From Pseudomonadota bacterium (GTDB taxonomy: Bacteria; Myxococcota_A; UBA796; SXON01), in NCBI GenBank assembly GCA_030685065.1, contig JAUXQH010000169.1:1-64000 (forward strand): a DNA stretch of 64,000 bases, in the 5' to 3' direction. Below are positions 1 to 8,564 of this stretch, one piece after another. Within the stretch, counting starts at the first letter, position 1. Each line of letters opens with the position of its first letter. Under the pieces are notes generated by a model that did no database searches, was not told the DNA's origin, and worked only from the letters and a program-made list of their open reading frames with translations. Position numbers and translations under genes: made by a program.

Positions 1-1
1 C

Positions 2-208
2 TCGACGACGGAGAAGTCGCTTCGACGGTGGTTCAAGCGCGACCCGATGCGCATCGCGGTCGAGGCGTCGAGCGTGTCGCCGTGGGTCGACCTGCTCCTC
101 CGCGAGCTCGGCCACGAGGTGTACGTCGTCAACCCGCGTCGGGTGCGGCTGATCGCGGAGGCCACGCTCAAGACCGACAAGGTCGACGCGGAGACGCTCG
201 CGCGCCAA
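2..208 (+). pseudogene. IS110-family transposase, N-terminal fragment
   Basis: The open frame entering from the left edge reads through VEASSVSPWVDLLL, GHEVYVVNPRRVRLIAEAT and KTDKVDAETLAR. This is the N-terminal DEDD (RuvC-like) part of IS110-family transposases, with the Asp of the 'KTDKVDAETLA' motif present. Family likeness ends abruptly after LAR near base 208, and the frame then runs into unrelated sequence, so at most about 70 residues of a roughly 340-residue enzyme remain. The start may lie left of the window. No C-terminal Ser-containing domain follows. It is a dead remnant of an insertion sequence; no terminal repeats could be identified. Confidence 0.75.
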
Positions 209-618
209 AGATCGGGAGCACCCACCGCAGCACGGATCCCCCCAGCACCGGGCGCACGCGCGCCCTTCTCGAGTGCGAATAGAAGCATGCACAGCGGGGG
301 TGGCGGCGGACGAACCGCCCCTGCATCCCTGGCCTTGAGGGCCGCGCACACCACGAGTCTCCTGCTCAGGGGCCCTGCCGGGGGCGACCCGCGACCAGGC
401 TTCGCCTCGGAAGGCTCGCCCGTCCGCGGGTTCTGTCTCAGACCAGGGCCCCGCTGGGGTTTGTCCTGGTTCGATCCTCCGCGAAGAACGCCCGGAAGGC
501 AAAGATCGTGGTGCCGACACTCGACGTGGCCGACCAGCTCATAGAAGTTCTAAAACCATCCAGTAGCCCGCCTCCCTATCCAGAAATCTCCTACCGTCGG
601 CTCGCAGCTGCCCGACAC
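209..618. other. Gene-free stretch after the IS110 fragment
   Basis: About 410 bases with no open frame that resembles a protein. The base composition changes along it, and bases 530-600 are clearly less G+C rich than the surroundings. A 'GGTTCGATCC' string near 470 recalls a tRNA T-loop, but no matching arms were found. I see no promoter or terminator that can be defended. It is probably junction debris between the broken insertion sequence and the lipoprotein gene. Confidence 0.4.
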
Positions 619-3051
619 CTACCGGCCGGGCCACACCCAGACCGCTCCGACGTTGGTAGCCGAGCCCTCGTCGCCTCGGATCGAGCCGAACGCAATCTCG
701 GGGAGTCCGTCGCCGTCGGCGTCGGGGACGGCGGTGACGGAGTAGCCGAGGTGCTCGTTGACAGCGCCGATCCAGGCTGCGTCAGCGGCGGTGCCGATCG
801 ACGCAGTGCCCGAACGCGAACCGTAGACGAGCCAGACGGCGCCCGAGTCGCTCCCGCCGTCATTCGCGAGGTACTCGCCGACGAGGAGATCGAGACTGCC
901 GTCCCCATCGAAGTCGGCGGTCGCCGGTCGCGTGGAGCCGACGGAGTCGCCTGTCGCGCTGCCACGGAGCGTGGCGTACGCCGCCGTGGTCACCGATCCC
1001 GAGCTCGGCGAGGCGACGAGGTACAGGACCCCGGCGTTGGTCGCCGCGGCGTCGTTCGCGGGCGCGCCGAGGAGCAGATCGGCGCGCCCATCGCCGTCCA
1101 TGTCACCGGCGTGCACCGCTGTCCCGAGATTGTCGCCCGCCGACGCGCCGACGAGCTTCACGTCGGCGTCCGCAAGCGACCCGACGCCGTAGGGCCCGGA
1201 CCCGTAGACCACGTAGGCGGCGCCGGCAGCCGAGCCGCCGTCGTCGTCCCCGGTCGCACCGGCGACGATGTCCGTGATCCCGTCGCCGTCCACGTCCCCG
1301 CCCGCGACCATCCAGCCGGCGTAGTCGGACGCGCTCTCCCCGTAGTACTCACTCGCGGGGGAGGTGAAGGTGCCCGAGTAGACCCGCACGACACCGGTGT
1401 TGCTCGCGTCCTGGTAATCGGCGCAGAGCCACTCCACGCCGGAGGTGGCGGTGTCCCAGTCCCCGAGCGCGCTCCCTCCCGTGCAGGTGACGGTCTCGTC
1501 CGCGACGGCGGTGTGCCCGAACGTGCCGGCATCGCCCCCAAACACCACGAGCGAGGTGTCTCCTTCTCCCAGCACCAGGAGGTCGTCTGCGCCGTCGCCG
1601 TCGATGTCCCCGAGCGTCGCGAGGCGACCGCCGAAGGTCTCGTCGTACGCAGCGGACGCCGTGTAGACGTAGAGGTCGTCGTTCGCGTCCGCGCGCGCGG
1701 CGCCGCCCGTGAACGGGCCATAGTACCCGTAGAACGCCCCGGAATAGCTGCCCTGCGTGGCGTAGATGTCGCCGGCGACGAGGTCGCCCGTCCCGTCGCC
1801 GTCGAAGTCCCCTGCCGCGAGCGCGTAGGCGAAGTCGGAGTCCGCGTCGACGCCGTACACCTTGGTCGAGTACGCGTCGTCGGGAGCGTAGTCGCCGCCA
1901 TAAGGGACCGAGGGGCAGGACGTATCGGCGCCGTCGCAGTCCTGGTCGACTCCGTCCCCGCACGTCTCGCCGGCGGAAGGGTTCACAGAGGACGAGGTGT
2001 CGTCGCAATCGGTCGAGCTGGGCTCATAGCCGGCGGGCGGCTCGCAGGCGGCGAGCGAGCTCGTGCCGCCATACCCGTCCGCGTCGGAGTCGGCGTACCA
2101 GGTCCGCGTCCCGCTGGGCGCGGGGTCGGCGTCCTCGTCGTCGCAGTCACTGCCGTCCGCGACCGTCCCGGCCGGAGGATCGCAGGCGACGGTGACGTCC
2201 GCCGAGGAGCCCCAGCCGTCGCCGTCGGCGTCGCCGTACCATGTGGACATGTCCGAGGCGCCCTCGTCGACGCTCCCATCGCAGTCCTCGTCGATGCCGT
2301 CGCAGGTCTCGCTCGCCCCGGGATGCACGTCGCCGTCGCCGTCGTCGCAATCGGAGGCGTCGCCGACGGTGCCGGCTGGAGCCTCGCACGCCACGGTGCC
2401 CGAGGTGGCGTCCCCGTATCCGTCGGCGTCGGCGTCGGCGTACCAGGTCCCGCCGCTCGCGCCCTCGTCCGCCGCGCCGTCGCAGTCCTGGTCGATCCCG
2501 TCGCAGACCTCGGCGGCCGCCGGGTTCACGGCCACATCGGTGTCGTCACAGTCGCTCGCATCTGCGACGGTCCCCGGCGGGGCGGCACAGGCTTCGAGCG
2601 GGGCATCCGCGTCGCCGAACCCGTCGCCGTCGCCGTCGGTCCAGAAGGTGGTGGTGACGCCCTCGTCCGTCGCACCATCGCAGTCGTCGTCGACCTCGTC
2701 GCAGGTCTCGGGTGCGCCCGGGTGGATGTCCGCGTCGGCGTCGTCGCAGTCCCCGGTCTCCGCCGCCAGGCCGGCCCCACCGTCGCAGGCGACCACGGTG
2801 GTCTCGCCGCCCCAGCCGTCCCGGTCGCCGTCCTCGTACAAGGTCGACGCGTCCACGGAGTCCTCGTCGATGTCTCCGTCGCAGTCGTCGTCGATCTCGT
2901 TGCAGGTCTCGGGGGCGTCGGGGTGGACGGTGGCGTGGGCATCGTCACAGTCCACCTCGGTGGAATACCCGTCGCCGTCGGCATCGATGCGCTGCCTGGA
3001 GACACTGACGTCGGTCCCGCAGCCGCCGAGGACTGAGAGCAGGAAGAGCAT
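619..3051 (-). CDS. Lipoprotein with MopE-like metal-binding repeats and FG-GAP propeller
   Basis: An 810-residue predicted outer-surface lipoprotein. It starts MLFLLSVLGGC, a short signal with the lipobox Cys at position 11. Residues about 20-350 hold six repeats of the pattern DxDGDGYG...DCDD...ETCDxxDxDCDG, the 'putative metal-binding motif' typical of myxobacterial surface proteins and likely to bind calcium. The C-terminal half holds about six FG-GAP/integrin-alpha-like blades (for example GDFDGDGTGDL, GDIDGDGADDL, GDVDGDGITDI), which should fold as a beta-propeller. The Cys residues are evenly placed in the repeats and probably pair. No catalytic motif is seen; adhesion or ion-dependent binding is an inference. 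It is a single gene with no partner in the same direction. Confidence 0.85.
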   Translation of the reverse strand: MLFLLSVLGGCGTDVSVSRQRIDADGDGYSTEVDCDDAHATVHPDAPETCNEIDDDCDGDIDEDSVDASTLYEDGDRDGWGGETTVVACDGGAGLAAETGDCDDADADIHPGAPETCDEVDDDCDGATDEGVTTTFWTDGDGDGFGDADAPLEACAAPPGTVADASDCDDTDVAVNPAAAEVCDGIDQDCDGAADEGASGGTWYADADADGYGDATSGTVACEAPAGTVGDASDCDDGDGDVHPGASETCDGIDEDCDGSVDEGASDMSTWYGDADGDGWGSSADVTVACDPPAGTVADGSDCDDEDADPAPSGTRTWYADSDADGYGGTSSLAACEPPAGYEPSSTDCDDTSSSVNPSAGETCGDGVDQDCDGADTSCPSVPYGGDYAPDDAYSTKVYGVDADSDFAYALAAGDFDGDGTGDLVAGDIYATQGSYSGAFYGYYGPFTGGAARADANDDLYVYTASAAYDETFGGRLATLGDIDGDGADDLLVLGEGDTSLVVFGGDAGTFGHTAVADETVTCTGGSALGDWDTATSGVEWLCADYQDASNTGVVRVYSGTFTSPASEYYGESASDYAGWMVAGGDVDGDGITDIVAGATGDDDGGSAAGAAYVVYGSGPYGVGSLADADVKLVGASAGDNLGTAVHAGDMDGDGRADLLLGAPANDAAATNAGVLYLVASPSSGSVTTAAYATLRGSATGDSVGSTRPATADFDGDGSLDLLVGEYLANDGGSDSGAVWLVYGSRSGTASIGTAADAAWIGAVNEHLGYSVTAVPDADGDGLPEIAFGSIRGDEGSATNVGAVWVWPGR

Positions 3052-3333
3052 GGGACCCTCGAATCGGCCCGGACACTACCCGGATTCTCCTCCGCGAGGA
3101 AGTCGTCGTCGAGGCCGGCCGGCAGACCAGCAACCGGCTGAGCGGTTCCTCGTGGTGTGGTGGGAGCCGGCTCACACGAAGGGCCCGAAGGCTCGCGAAC
3201 ACCAAGGGTAGCGCCACCCTACGAGAACGCCTCGTTGAACACCTCGAACTGAACCCGAACATCCGGGCCGGGTGCGACGCAAAGAAGTGGAACCTGATCC
3301 ACAACCACCACTGTTGCGATCGAGCTTCGTTCT
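3052..3333. other. Intergenic stretch with lower-G+C open segment
   Basis: The 282 bases between two divergent genes. Bases about 3200-3330 form an open + strand frame with unusually AT-rich codon choice (CTA, CGA, GAA, GTT, GAA), reading ATLRERLVEHLELNPN and then CDAKKWNLIHNHHCC. It has no start codon and runs into the next gene in another frame. The codon use suggests a remnant of foreign DNA. I do not recognise the family. Promoters for both flanking genes must also lie here, but no convincing -35/-10 pair was found. Confidence 0.35.
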
Positions 3334-5595
3334 GTGGCACTCGTCGCGGGGTGGGAGGGGGCCGATCTGCGGGCGAGGTTCGCCCTCTACCGAGCGCTGC
3401 GGCGCTTCGACGAGGATCGGGGCGAACGCGCCGACGTCGCCGCGGTGATCGCGCGCTGCCACGCGGAGCTCGTCGACGCCGTGACCGCCGCCGCGACGGC
3501 CGCCTCCTCCGCGGGGCGCCACGCCACCGCGGCGGGGCTGTACCTCGTCCTCGCCGACCTCGTCGGCGAGCCCGAGGACGCCGTCCGGGTCTCCGCGGAC
3601 CGTGCAATGGCGGAGTCCCCGGAAGACCCGTCGCTGGCGGCCCGCTCCCGCGCCCGTCTCGCGCTGGCCCGCCTGCTCGTGGACGTGATGCCTCCAGTCT
3701 CCCCGGCGATGCCCGCCCGGGAGGCAACCCTGCTCCGCCAGGCCCTGGAGATCACCACGCGCGAGGCGCCGCTGGCCACGCAGGCGAAGCTCCGCCTCCA
3801 CCCCGAGGCGGCGCGCTCGGACTCCGCGCTGACCCTGGAGATCGGCCCCGTCGCCCTCACCGAGCCCTTCACCGCGACGATCGAGTGGGGCGAGACGAGG
3901 GCCCGGGGAAGGGTGGCGACCGGTCAGACCGGCGCCACCGGCCGCCACGAGGCCTGGATGGCGCGCGCCGAGGCCCTCAAGGCCGAAGTGTACAGCCTGG
4001 ACGCCGAGATCGAGCGCCTCGGGAACATCGCGGGAATGGCCACCGCCTCGACCGCCCGGACCGAGCGGGGCCTCGTCTCGGTGGACGTCGACACCAACAG
4101 CCGGGTCACCTCGACGTGGCAGGGGGGGAGCTCCAGCACCTACGTGACCAACGCGGCGCGGGACGCGGTCTGGCGCCTGCGGCAGGTCCGGGCCGAGCGG
4201 GAGGCCGCGATCCAGCGAGTGTCGGAGCACCTGGCCGCCGAGCCGCCCGAGGACCGGATCCAGACCATCTACTCGGTGCAGGACTACACGACGGGGCTGC
4301 ACACCCAGGTCTGGAGCGGCACCTTGATGCGCCAGGTCCGGGTCGGCGGGCCGGCCGGCGAGCTCGAGCTCGAGCTCGACACGGGAGGCGGCTACCAGTT
4401 CGAGCGGGTCGGCCCGACGCTGGGCCCGTTCCTGCGCAACGACTTCCGCACGGCCGCCGAGGTCGAGCGGATCGCCCGCGCGGATCACGACGCATTCCCC
4501 GTGGAGGAGCTCATCGCGGACAGCGTTCGGGAGCACCTCCTCGCCGCGGTCCGGGCCGACGTGGAGGCCCGGCTCGGCGAGGACGCCGGCGAGCTCACGT
4601 GGGCGCGGTACTTCCTTGGCGACGTGGGCAGAGACCCGGTCATGTCCCCGGCCACGCCCGGGGTCGACGTCCCTCCCCCTCCCGCGGAGCGCATGCGCCG
4701 CTTGGATCGCGACGCCTGGGACAGGACCACCCTCCACGTGGGCCTGGGCACGCTGCGCTACGCCGCCGCCTGGGGCGACCACATCGTGGTGCAGGGTGAG
4801 CAGGGCGTGCGCGTCATCGACCGGGCGGGGGGGCCGATCGACGTCGGGCCGCTCGAGGCCGTCTCCGTACGTGTCTCCCCCGACGGCACCACGCTGGCCG
4901 TCGCGGGGCTCAAGCTACGGCTGCTGGGCGCGGACGGGAGCGAGGTCGACAAGGGCTGGTTCGGCATCGATCCGCTTCACCTCCGGTTCAGCGCCGACGG
5001 GAGGCACCTGCTCGCGCTCCATGACGACGCCCGGTCGTTCGAGGTCTGGGACCTCTCTGAGGAGGAAAAGAAGCAGATCGTGTACGTCCCCGAGGCCGAG
5101 GGGGACGACCCCTTCTCGATCGACTACGAGCTGGTCGGCATGGGCGTCGCCGTGGGCGGACGCGGCGTCGTCCTGCACAACGGGGACGGGAGGTTCCGCC
5201 GCTTCGATCTCGACCCGGACGGCTCGGCGCGGCTGGTCTACACCCAGGCGCCGACGCGGATCCGCTTGGACAGCAGCGCTCCAGCCGTCCGCCTGGACCC
5301 CGCCGACCAGGGGCGCTCGCTGCGGATCTCGGGACCGGTCGAGCGCGACCCCCGGGAGAGCTACGACCTCGTCGTGCCCCTGGGAGGCGGTCCCCCGCGG
5401 CTGGGGCTCGATCGCCAGGAGGACACCCTGCTCGACCGTCCGATCCTGGTGACGGCGGGCTGCTGCACGGCCGGTCTGGAGCACGAAGGCGACGTGCGTT
5501 CGCTCCCCGGCGCGCCGGGGGACTGGTCGGTCGCGCCCGACGGGCGCACCCTGGTGAGCTGGGAGGGCGACACGGTGCTCCTCATCGAGCGCTGA
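3334..5595 (+). CDS. Unidentified 753-aa protein, helical N-half and propeller-like C-half
   Basis: The start is GTG at 3334, the first start in the frame. No signal peptide or membrane segment is visible, so it is probably cytoplasmic. Residues 1-170 are Ala/Leu/Arg-rich and helical, with repeat-like character (possibly TPR-related). The middle (about 200-420) is mixed and includes a coiled-coil-like segment. Residues about 460-753 contain recurring WD/Kelch-like strands (VRVSPDGTTLAVAG, LRFSADGRHLLAL, WSVAPDGRTLVSW), indicating a beta-propeller. I do not recognise a family or catalytic motif. It stands alone: the SDR fragment that follows starts one base after the stop codon. The propeller strands resemble those in the protease-NACHT protein at 8.7-12.4 kb, but relationship is not shown. 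Confidence 0.7.
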   Translation: MALVAGWEGADLRARFALYRALRRFDEDRGERADVAAVIARCHAELVDAVTAAATAASSAGRHATAAGLYLVLADLVGEPEDAVRVSADRAMAESPEDPSLAARSRARLALARLLVDVMPPVSPAMPAREATLLRQALEITTREAPLATQAKLRLHPEAARSDSALTLEIGPVALTEPFTATIEWGETRARGRVATGQTGATGRHEAWMARAEALKAEVYSLDAEIERLGNIAGMATASTARTERGLVSVDVDTNSRVTSTWQGGSSSTYVTNAARDAVWRLRQVRAEREAAIQRVSEHLAAEPPEDRIQTIYSVQDYTTGLHTQVWSGTLMRQVRVGGPAGELELELDTGGGYQFERVGPTLGPFLRNDFRTAAEVERIARADHDAFPVEELIADSVREHLLAAVRADVEARLGEDAGELTWARYFLGDVGRDPVMSPATPGVDVPPPPAERMRRLDRDAWDRTTLHVGLGTLRYAAAWGDHIVVQGEQGVRVIDRAGGPIDVGPLEAVSVRVSPDGTTLAVAGLKLRLLGADGSEVDKGWFGIDPLHLRFSADGRHLLALHDDARSFEVWDLSEEEKKQIVYVPEAEGDDPFSIDYELVGMGVAVGGRGVVLHNGDGRFRRFDLDPDGSARLVYTQAPTRIRLDSSAPAVRLDPADQGRSLRISGPVERDPRESYDLVVPLGGGPPRLGLDRQEDTLLDRPILVTAGCCTAGLEHEGDVRSLPGAPGDWSVAPDGRTLVSWEGDTVLLIER

Positions 5596-5596
5596 G

Positions 5597-5767
5597 ATCG
5601 GCCAGGCGATCGCGCGGCGCGCGGGCGTCGGGAAACATGTCCTGCTCGCCGACATGCGCCCGGAGAACGCCGACGCGGCGGCGGAGGTGTTGGGCAACGC
5701 CGGGTACGACGTCGGCGTCGCCACCGTCGATGCTTCGTCACGCGCCGCCGTGCACGCGCTCGTCGCG
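5597..5767 (+). pseudogene. Short-chain dehydrogenase, N-terminal fragment
   Basis: In frame from 5597, the translation IGQAIARRAGVGKHVLLADM, then ENADAAAEVLGNAGYDVGV and TVDASSRAAVHALV matches the Rossmann start of an NAD(P)-dependent short-chain dehydrogenase: nucleotide-binding turn, second strand with acidic end, and the 'VDvSsr' strand. The first strand and any start codon are missing and likeness stops near 5767, leaving about 57 of roughly 270 residues. It begins one base after the stop of the preceding gene, so a deletion joined the two. Confidence 0.6.
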
Positions 5768-5857
5768 CCCCGAGGGCGGCCACGAGGTCGTAAAAATCGC
5801 GACCGGACGAGGAGGGCGAGCGATTCCGCGTGAATACACCATTTCTGGAGGTGGGGG

Positions 5858-6100
5858 ATGAAGCGGATCGTGGGATGGATGGTCGGAGGCCTGGCGCTCG
5901 TCGCGCTGGCGGCTCCGCTCGGCGCGCGGGCGAACGACGACGACGACTTCGACGACGAGGACGAACGGGAGGAGTTCGCCAGGGACGTATGCGACGAGAT
6001 TGAGGACGAGCTCGACGACGACGACGATTTCGACCGCGATGAATGCGAGGACCAGCTCGAGGACGAGCTGGAAGACGAGTTCGACGACGACGATGACTGA
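5858..6100 (+). CDS. Small secreted poly-acidic protein
   Basis: An 80-residue protein starting MKRIVGWMVGGLALVALAAP, a clear Sec signal peptide with cleavage expected after GARA. The mature part is almost only Asp and Glu with scattered Phe and Arg and two Cys (in DVCDEIED and DECEDQLE). A strong ribosome-binding site, TGGAGGTGGGG, ends next to the ATG. Such a highly charged exported peptide could bind calcium or other cations, or could be intrinsically disordered; no family is recognised. It is monocistronic, and the genes on the right are transcribed towards it. Confidence 0.65.
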   Translation: MKRIVGWMVGGLALVALAAPLGARANDDDDFDDEDEREEFARDVCDEIEDELDDDDDFDRDECEDQLEDELEDEFDDDDD

Positions 6101-6177
6101 GTGACACGTGCGGTGGGGTGCCCCGGAGTGGCGAACGGGGTCACCTCACTCGCACATCGTCCTCGTCCCCGGCGACG

Positions 6178-6276
6178 TACCGGCGTCACCTTGCGCCCCG
6201 CCCAGGCCAGCACGATCGCCGCCGCCCTTCCGCTGGGCGCGCTCCCGACCACGATGGCGTCCCAGCGCTCGGGCAC
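6178..6276 (-). pseudogene. FAD-dependent oxidoreductase, N-terminal fragment
   Basis: The GTG at 6276 directly follows the stop of the SPW gene. The first 33 residues read MPERWDAIVVGSAPSGRAAA then IVLAWAGRKV, the beta-alpha-beta FAD-binding start of geranylgeranyl-reductase or monooxygenase type flavoproteins (the usual GxGPAG is here GSAPSG). After about residue 33 the frame continues only as low-complexity antisense of the acidic peptide gene. It was the last gene of the epimerase-VKOR-SPW operon and has lost nearly all its length. Confidence 0.55.
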
Positions 6277-6627
6277 TCACGACTCCCAGCGCTGGCGCCA
6301 CGAGCGCGGGGGGAGCGAAGCTTCGCTCGGAACCAGGGCGAACATCAGGAGGAGGAGCCCGACCACGACGTGGTTCTGGGCCGCGGCCGTCGCCTCTGCG
6401 CGCGTCGCCACGTACCCGACGACCGCGAGCCAGGCGCCGACCGCCAGCGAGCCGAGGTGGGCTCGCCGCAGGCCCGCCTGGAAGGAGAGGAGGGCGAACA
6501 GGGCGACGAGGACGCCGCAGAGGACGGCGCTGGTGGCCAGCATGTCGGGCCTGAAGCCGCCATCAAGCACAAAAGTGCTCACGACAAGCCAGCCAGCCAG
6601 CGCCAGCTCCACGTAGCGCGGCCACAT
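6277..6627 (-). CDS. SPW-repeat type membrane protein
   Basis: A 116-residue membrane protein with four predicted helices. It starts MWPRYVELALAGWLVVSTFV, matching the 'SPW' repeat pattern (W-x-x-W/Y-x-x-x-x-L-G-x-W-L) of small membrane proteins of unknown function. The start ATG lies two bases from the stop of the VKOR gene. It is the third gene of an operon with an epimerase and a VKOR protein. The C-terminus (PPRSWRQRW) is basic and probably cytoplasmic. Confidence 0.75.
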   Translation of the reverse strand: MWPRYVELALAGWLVVSTFVLDGGFRPDMLATSAVLCGVLVALFALLSFQAGLRRAHLGSLAVGAWLAVVGYVATRAEATAAAQNHVVVGLLLLMFALVPSEASLPPRSWRQRWES

Positions 6628-6628
6628 C

Positions 6629-7234
6629 TCAGTCCCTCTCGAGCGCGGGGAGCGCGACCTCGCCTGCCACGTCCGAGGCGTGCCCCCAGAACGTGCGCCA
6701 GAGGACCCGGCGGTCGCGCGTACGCCGCCAGACGCGGCGGAGGAAGAGGAGACTGGACCACACCTCGTCGTAGGCGATGAACACGAGGATGAGCGAAATC
6801 ACGGCGGTGACGAGGCAGAGGAAGCACCACGCGCCCACCACCGTGCCCTGCAGGACGACGAGGACCACGCTCACGATGCCGAGGGGGATGACGTCGAGCC
6901 CGAAGAGCAGCACCAGCCAGGGGCGGTCCTGCCACCGCCGTGTCGAGCCCGCGAGCCCGAAGATCGCGTCCCCCAGGTAGGCGAGGGCGCCGAGGGCCGC
7001 GTCCGGGATGCCGACCCAGCGGCGCATCCGCTCGGACACGTCCGAGTCGAGCACGACGCGGGTGCCCTCGCCAAAGAACGGGTCCCAGACCTCGTCGACG
7101 AGGCGCCACTGGTAGAGGGCCATGTAGGCGGCGATCAGGAAGGCCACCAACGCCAGGAGGATGATGGGGATCCGTTGGCGCCAGCTCGACGGGTTGTGGT
7201 GCCACGGCGGCGGAACCGCGTCGAGTTCACGCAT
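6629..7234 (-). CDS. Vitamin K epoxide reductase (VKOR)-family membrane protein
   Basis: A 201-residue membrane protein with four to five helices. The VKOR core is recognised by GIPDAALGALAYLGDAIFG and by the active-site Cys pair in GAWCFLCLV, which in the family reduces quinone and passes oxidising power to DsbA-like partners. The outer-loop Cys pair that normally relays electrons, and the Cys of the usual 'CSxVLNS' element, are absent: the aligned segment reads VVLDSDVSERM. It may therefore need a different partner or have a changed activity. The start overlaps the upstream epimerase gene by 8 bases, so they are co-translated. Confidence 0.8.
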   Translation of the reverse strand: MRELDAVPPPWHHNPSSWRQRIPIILLALVAFLIAAYMALYQWRLVDEVWDPFFGEGTRVVLDSDVSERMRRWVGIPDAALGALAYLGDAIFGLAGSTRRWQDRPWLVLLFGLDVIPLGIVSVVLVVLQGTVVGAWCFLCLVTAVISLILVFIAYDEVWSSLLFLRRVWRRTRDRRVLWRTFWGHASDVAGEVALPALERD

Positions 7235-8321
7235 GGGCCGGCCGCCTCGCGCGCGCCACGCCCCTGGGCACCGGCAATTTGTTGCGCTTGTACCACCCCA
7301 CGGGATCCCGCAGGAGGAACGCCACCATCCCGCCGAGGCAATCGTGCAGCCGCCGCCGGGGCTCCCAGCCCAGCAGCGTCCGCGCGCGCGTGACGTCGAC
7401 CGGGTAGTGGGCGTCCGCGAGGTCGATCATCCAGGGCTTGATGAACGTCTCCTCGCCCGAGAGCATCCCCTGCACCCAGGCCCCCGCTTTCGCCACGGAC
7501 TTGGGGATGCGGAGCGTGCTCCACTCGGTTCCGTGCACGAGCTCGCCGATTCGGCGCTGCAGATCGGCGTAGGTCAGGAGCTCGGGCTCGGCGACGAGGA
7601 ACAGCTCCTCGCGCCCCAGCGCCGCGCGCCGCTCGACCACGCGGCGGAAGCAGGCGACAAGGTCGTCGAGGTGGACGAACGGCTGGCCGCGGTCGGTGTG
7701 ACCGGGGAACAAGTGGCTCTCGAGCTCCCGCTGATGGATGCGCGCAATCTGCTGCGCGATCGGAATCGACTGGCATTCGTCCGTGTAGACCCCGGAGATG
7801 CGGAGGATGACGATCGGGATGTCGCCGTGCTCCTCCCGTATGGCCGCCTCGGCCTCGATCTTCGAATTGGGGTAGGCCCAGGTCGGCTCGACGGGAGAGT
7901 CCTCCGTGATCCGCTCGCCGGGCTGGGCCGCCTTCATCACGAGGTGGCTGCTCGAGAAGACGAACTGCTCGACGTCGAAGGCGCGGAGCCCGCTCAGCAG
8001 CCGCACCGTCCCACGCACGGTGAGGTCGCCGTACAGGGGGCTCGGCTTGCCCGAGAAGTCATAGTAGGCCGCGAGGTGGATGACGCTCGCAATGGCGGGC
8101 CCGACGAGGGCGCGCACCTCGACGAGCGTGCGAGTGGTGTCATCGTCGCGGCTCAGGTCGCAGGCGACGAACTCCGTGCCGGGCGGTAACTCCGCGGGGC
8201 GCTTCACGTCGAGCCCCACGACGTGGTGGTCACGCGCAAGGTCCGCGACGACCCGCGAACCGATGAGGCCCGCGCTGCCCGTCACGAGGACGACGGGCTT
8301 CCCCTTCGGTTCCGCTTCCAC
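7227..8321 (-). CDS. NAD-dependent epimerase/dehydratase (extended SDR)
   Basis: A 364-residue protein starting MEAEPKGKPVVLVTGSAGLIGS, with the GxxGxxG NAD-binding loop (GSAGLIG), an acidic residue after strand 2 (GLDV), the catalytic YxxxK (YPNSK) near residue 152 and a Ser in the preceding strand (FSSSH). The length and C-terminal half fit nucleotide-sugar or related epimerases/dehydratases; the substrate cannot be told. It is the first gene of an operon with VKOR, SPW and a truncated flavoprotein. That group suggests envelope or redox-linked modification, but this is inference. Confidence 0.8.
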   Translation of the reverse strand: MEAEPKGKPVVLVTGSAGLIGSRVVADLARDHHVVGLDVKRPAELPPGTEFVACDLSRDDDTTRTLVEVRALVGPAIASVIHLAAYYDFSGKPSPLYGDLTVRGTVRLLSGLRAFDVEQFVFSSSHLVMKAAQPGERITEDSPVEPTWAYPNSKIEAEAAIREEHGDIPIVILRISGVYTDECQSIPIAQQIARIHQRELESHLFPGHTDRGQPFVHLDDLVACFRRVVERRAALGREELFLVAEPELLTYADLQRRIGELVHGTEWSTLRIPKSVAKAGAWVQGMLSGEETFIKPWMIDLADAHYPVDVTRARTLLGWEPRRRLHDCLGGMVAFLLRDPVGWYKRNKLPVPRGVARARRPAHA

Positions 8322-8411
8322 GACGCACCCCCCGAATTAGGTGGGCACCTCGCGCCGGCGCCGGGCCTCCCATCTGTCGAATGATGCATCCGTCACACAG
8401 ACGTCGCGCAA

Positions 8412-8564
8412 CACGTAGCGGGGCAGGTCCGCAACGTCCGCGAGCTGGAAGGCGTGCTCACGCGCCTGTCGGCGTTGCGGGCCTACTACAGGGATCCAAT
8501 CGACATGGGGATCCTTGACAAGCGCATGGCGCAGCCCTTCTCGCCACCCAGGGCTCCGGAGTGA
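8412..8564 (+). pseudogene. Possible gene remnant (C-terminal tail)
   Basis: An open frame with coding-like codon use gives HVAGQVRNVRELEGVLTRLS then ALRAYYRDPIDMGILDKRMA, ending at a TGA. It has no start codon; a stop lies at 8382. The composition looks like a genuine helical protein tail rather than an antisense shadow. I cannot name the family. It lies in a gap between two genes on the opposite strand. Confidence 0.3.

Noticed and set aside
430..500. tRNA-like T-loop string (GGTTCGATCC)
   Set aside because: The T-stem does not pair and no acceptor, D or anticodon arm can be drawn around it.
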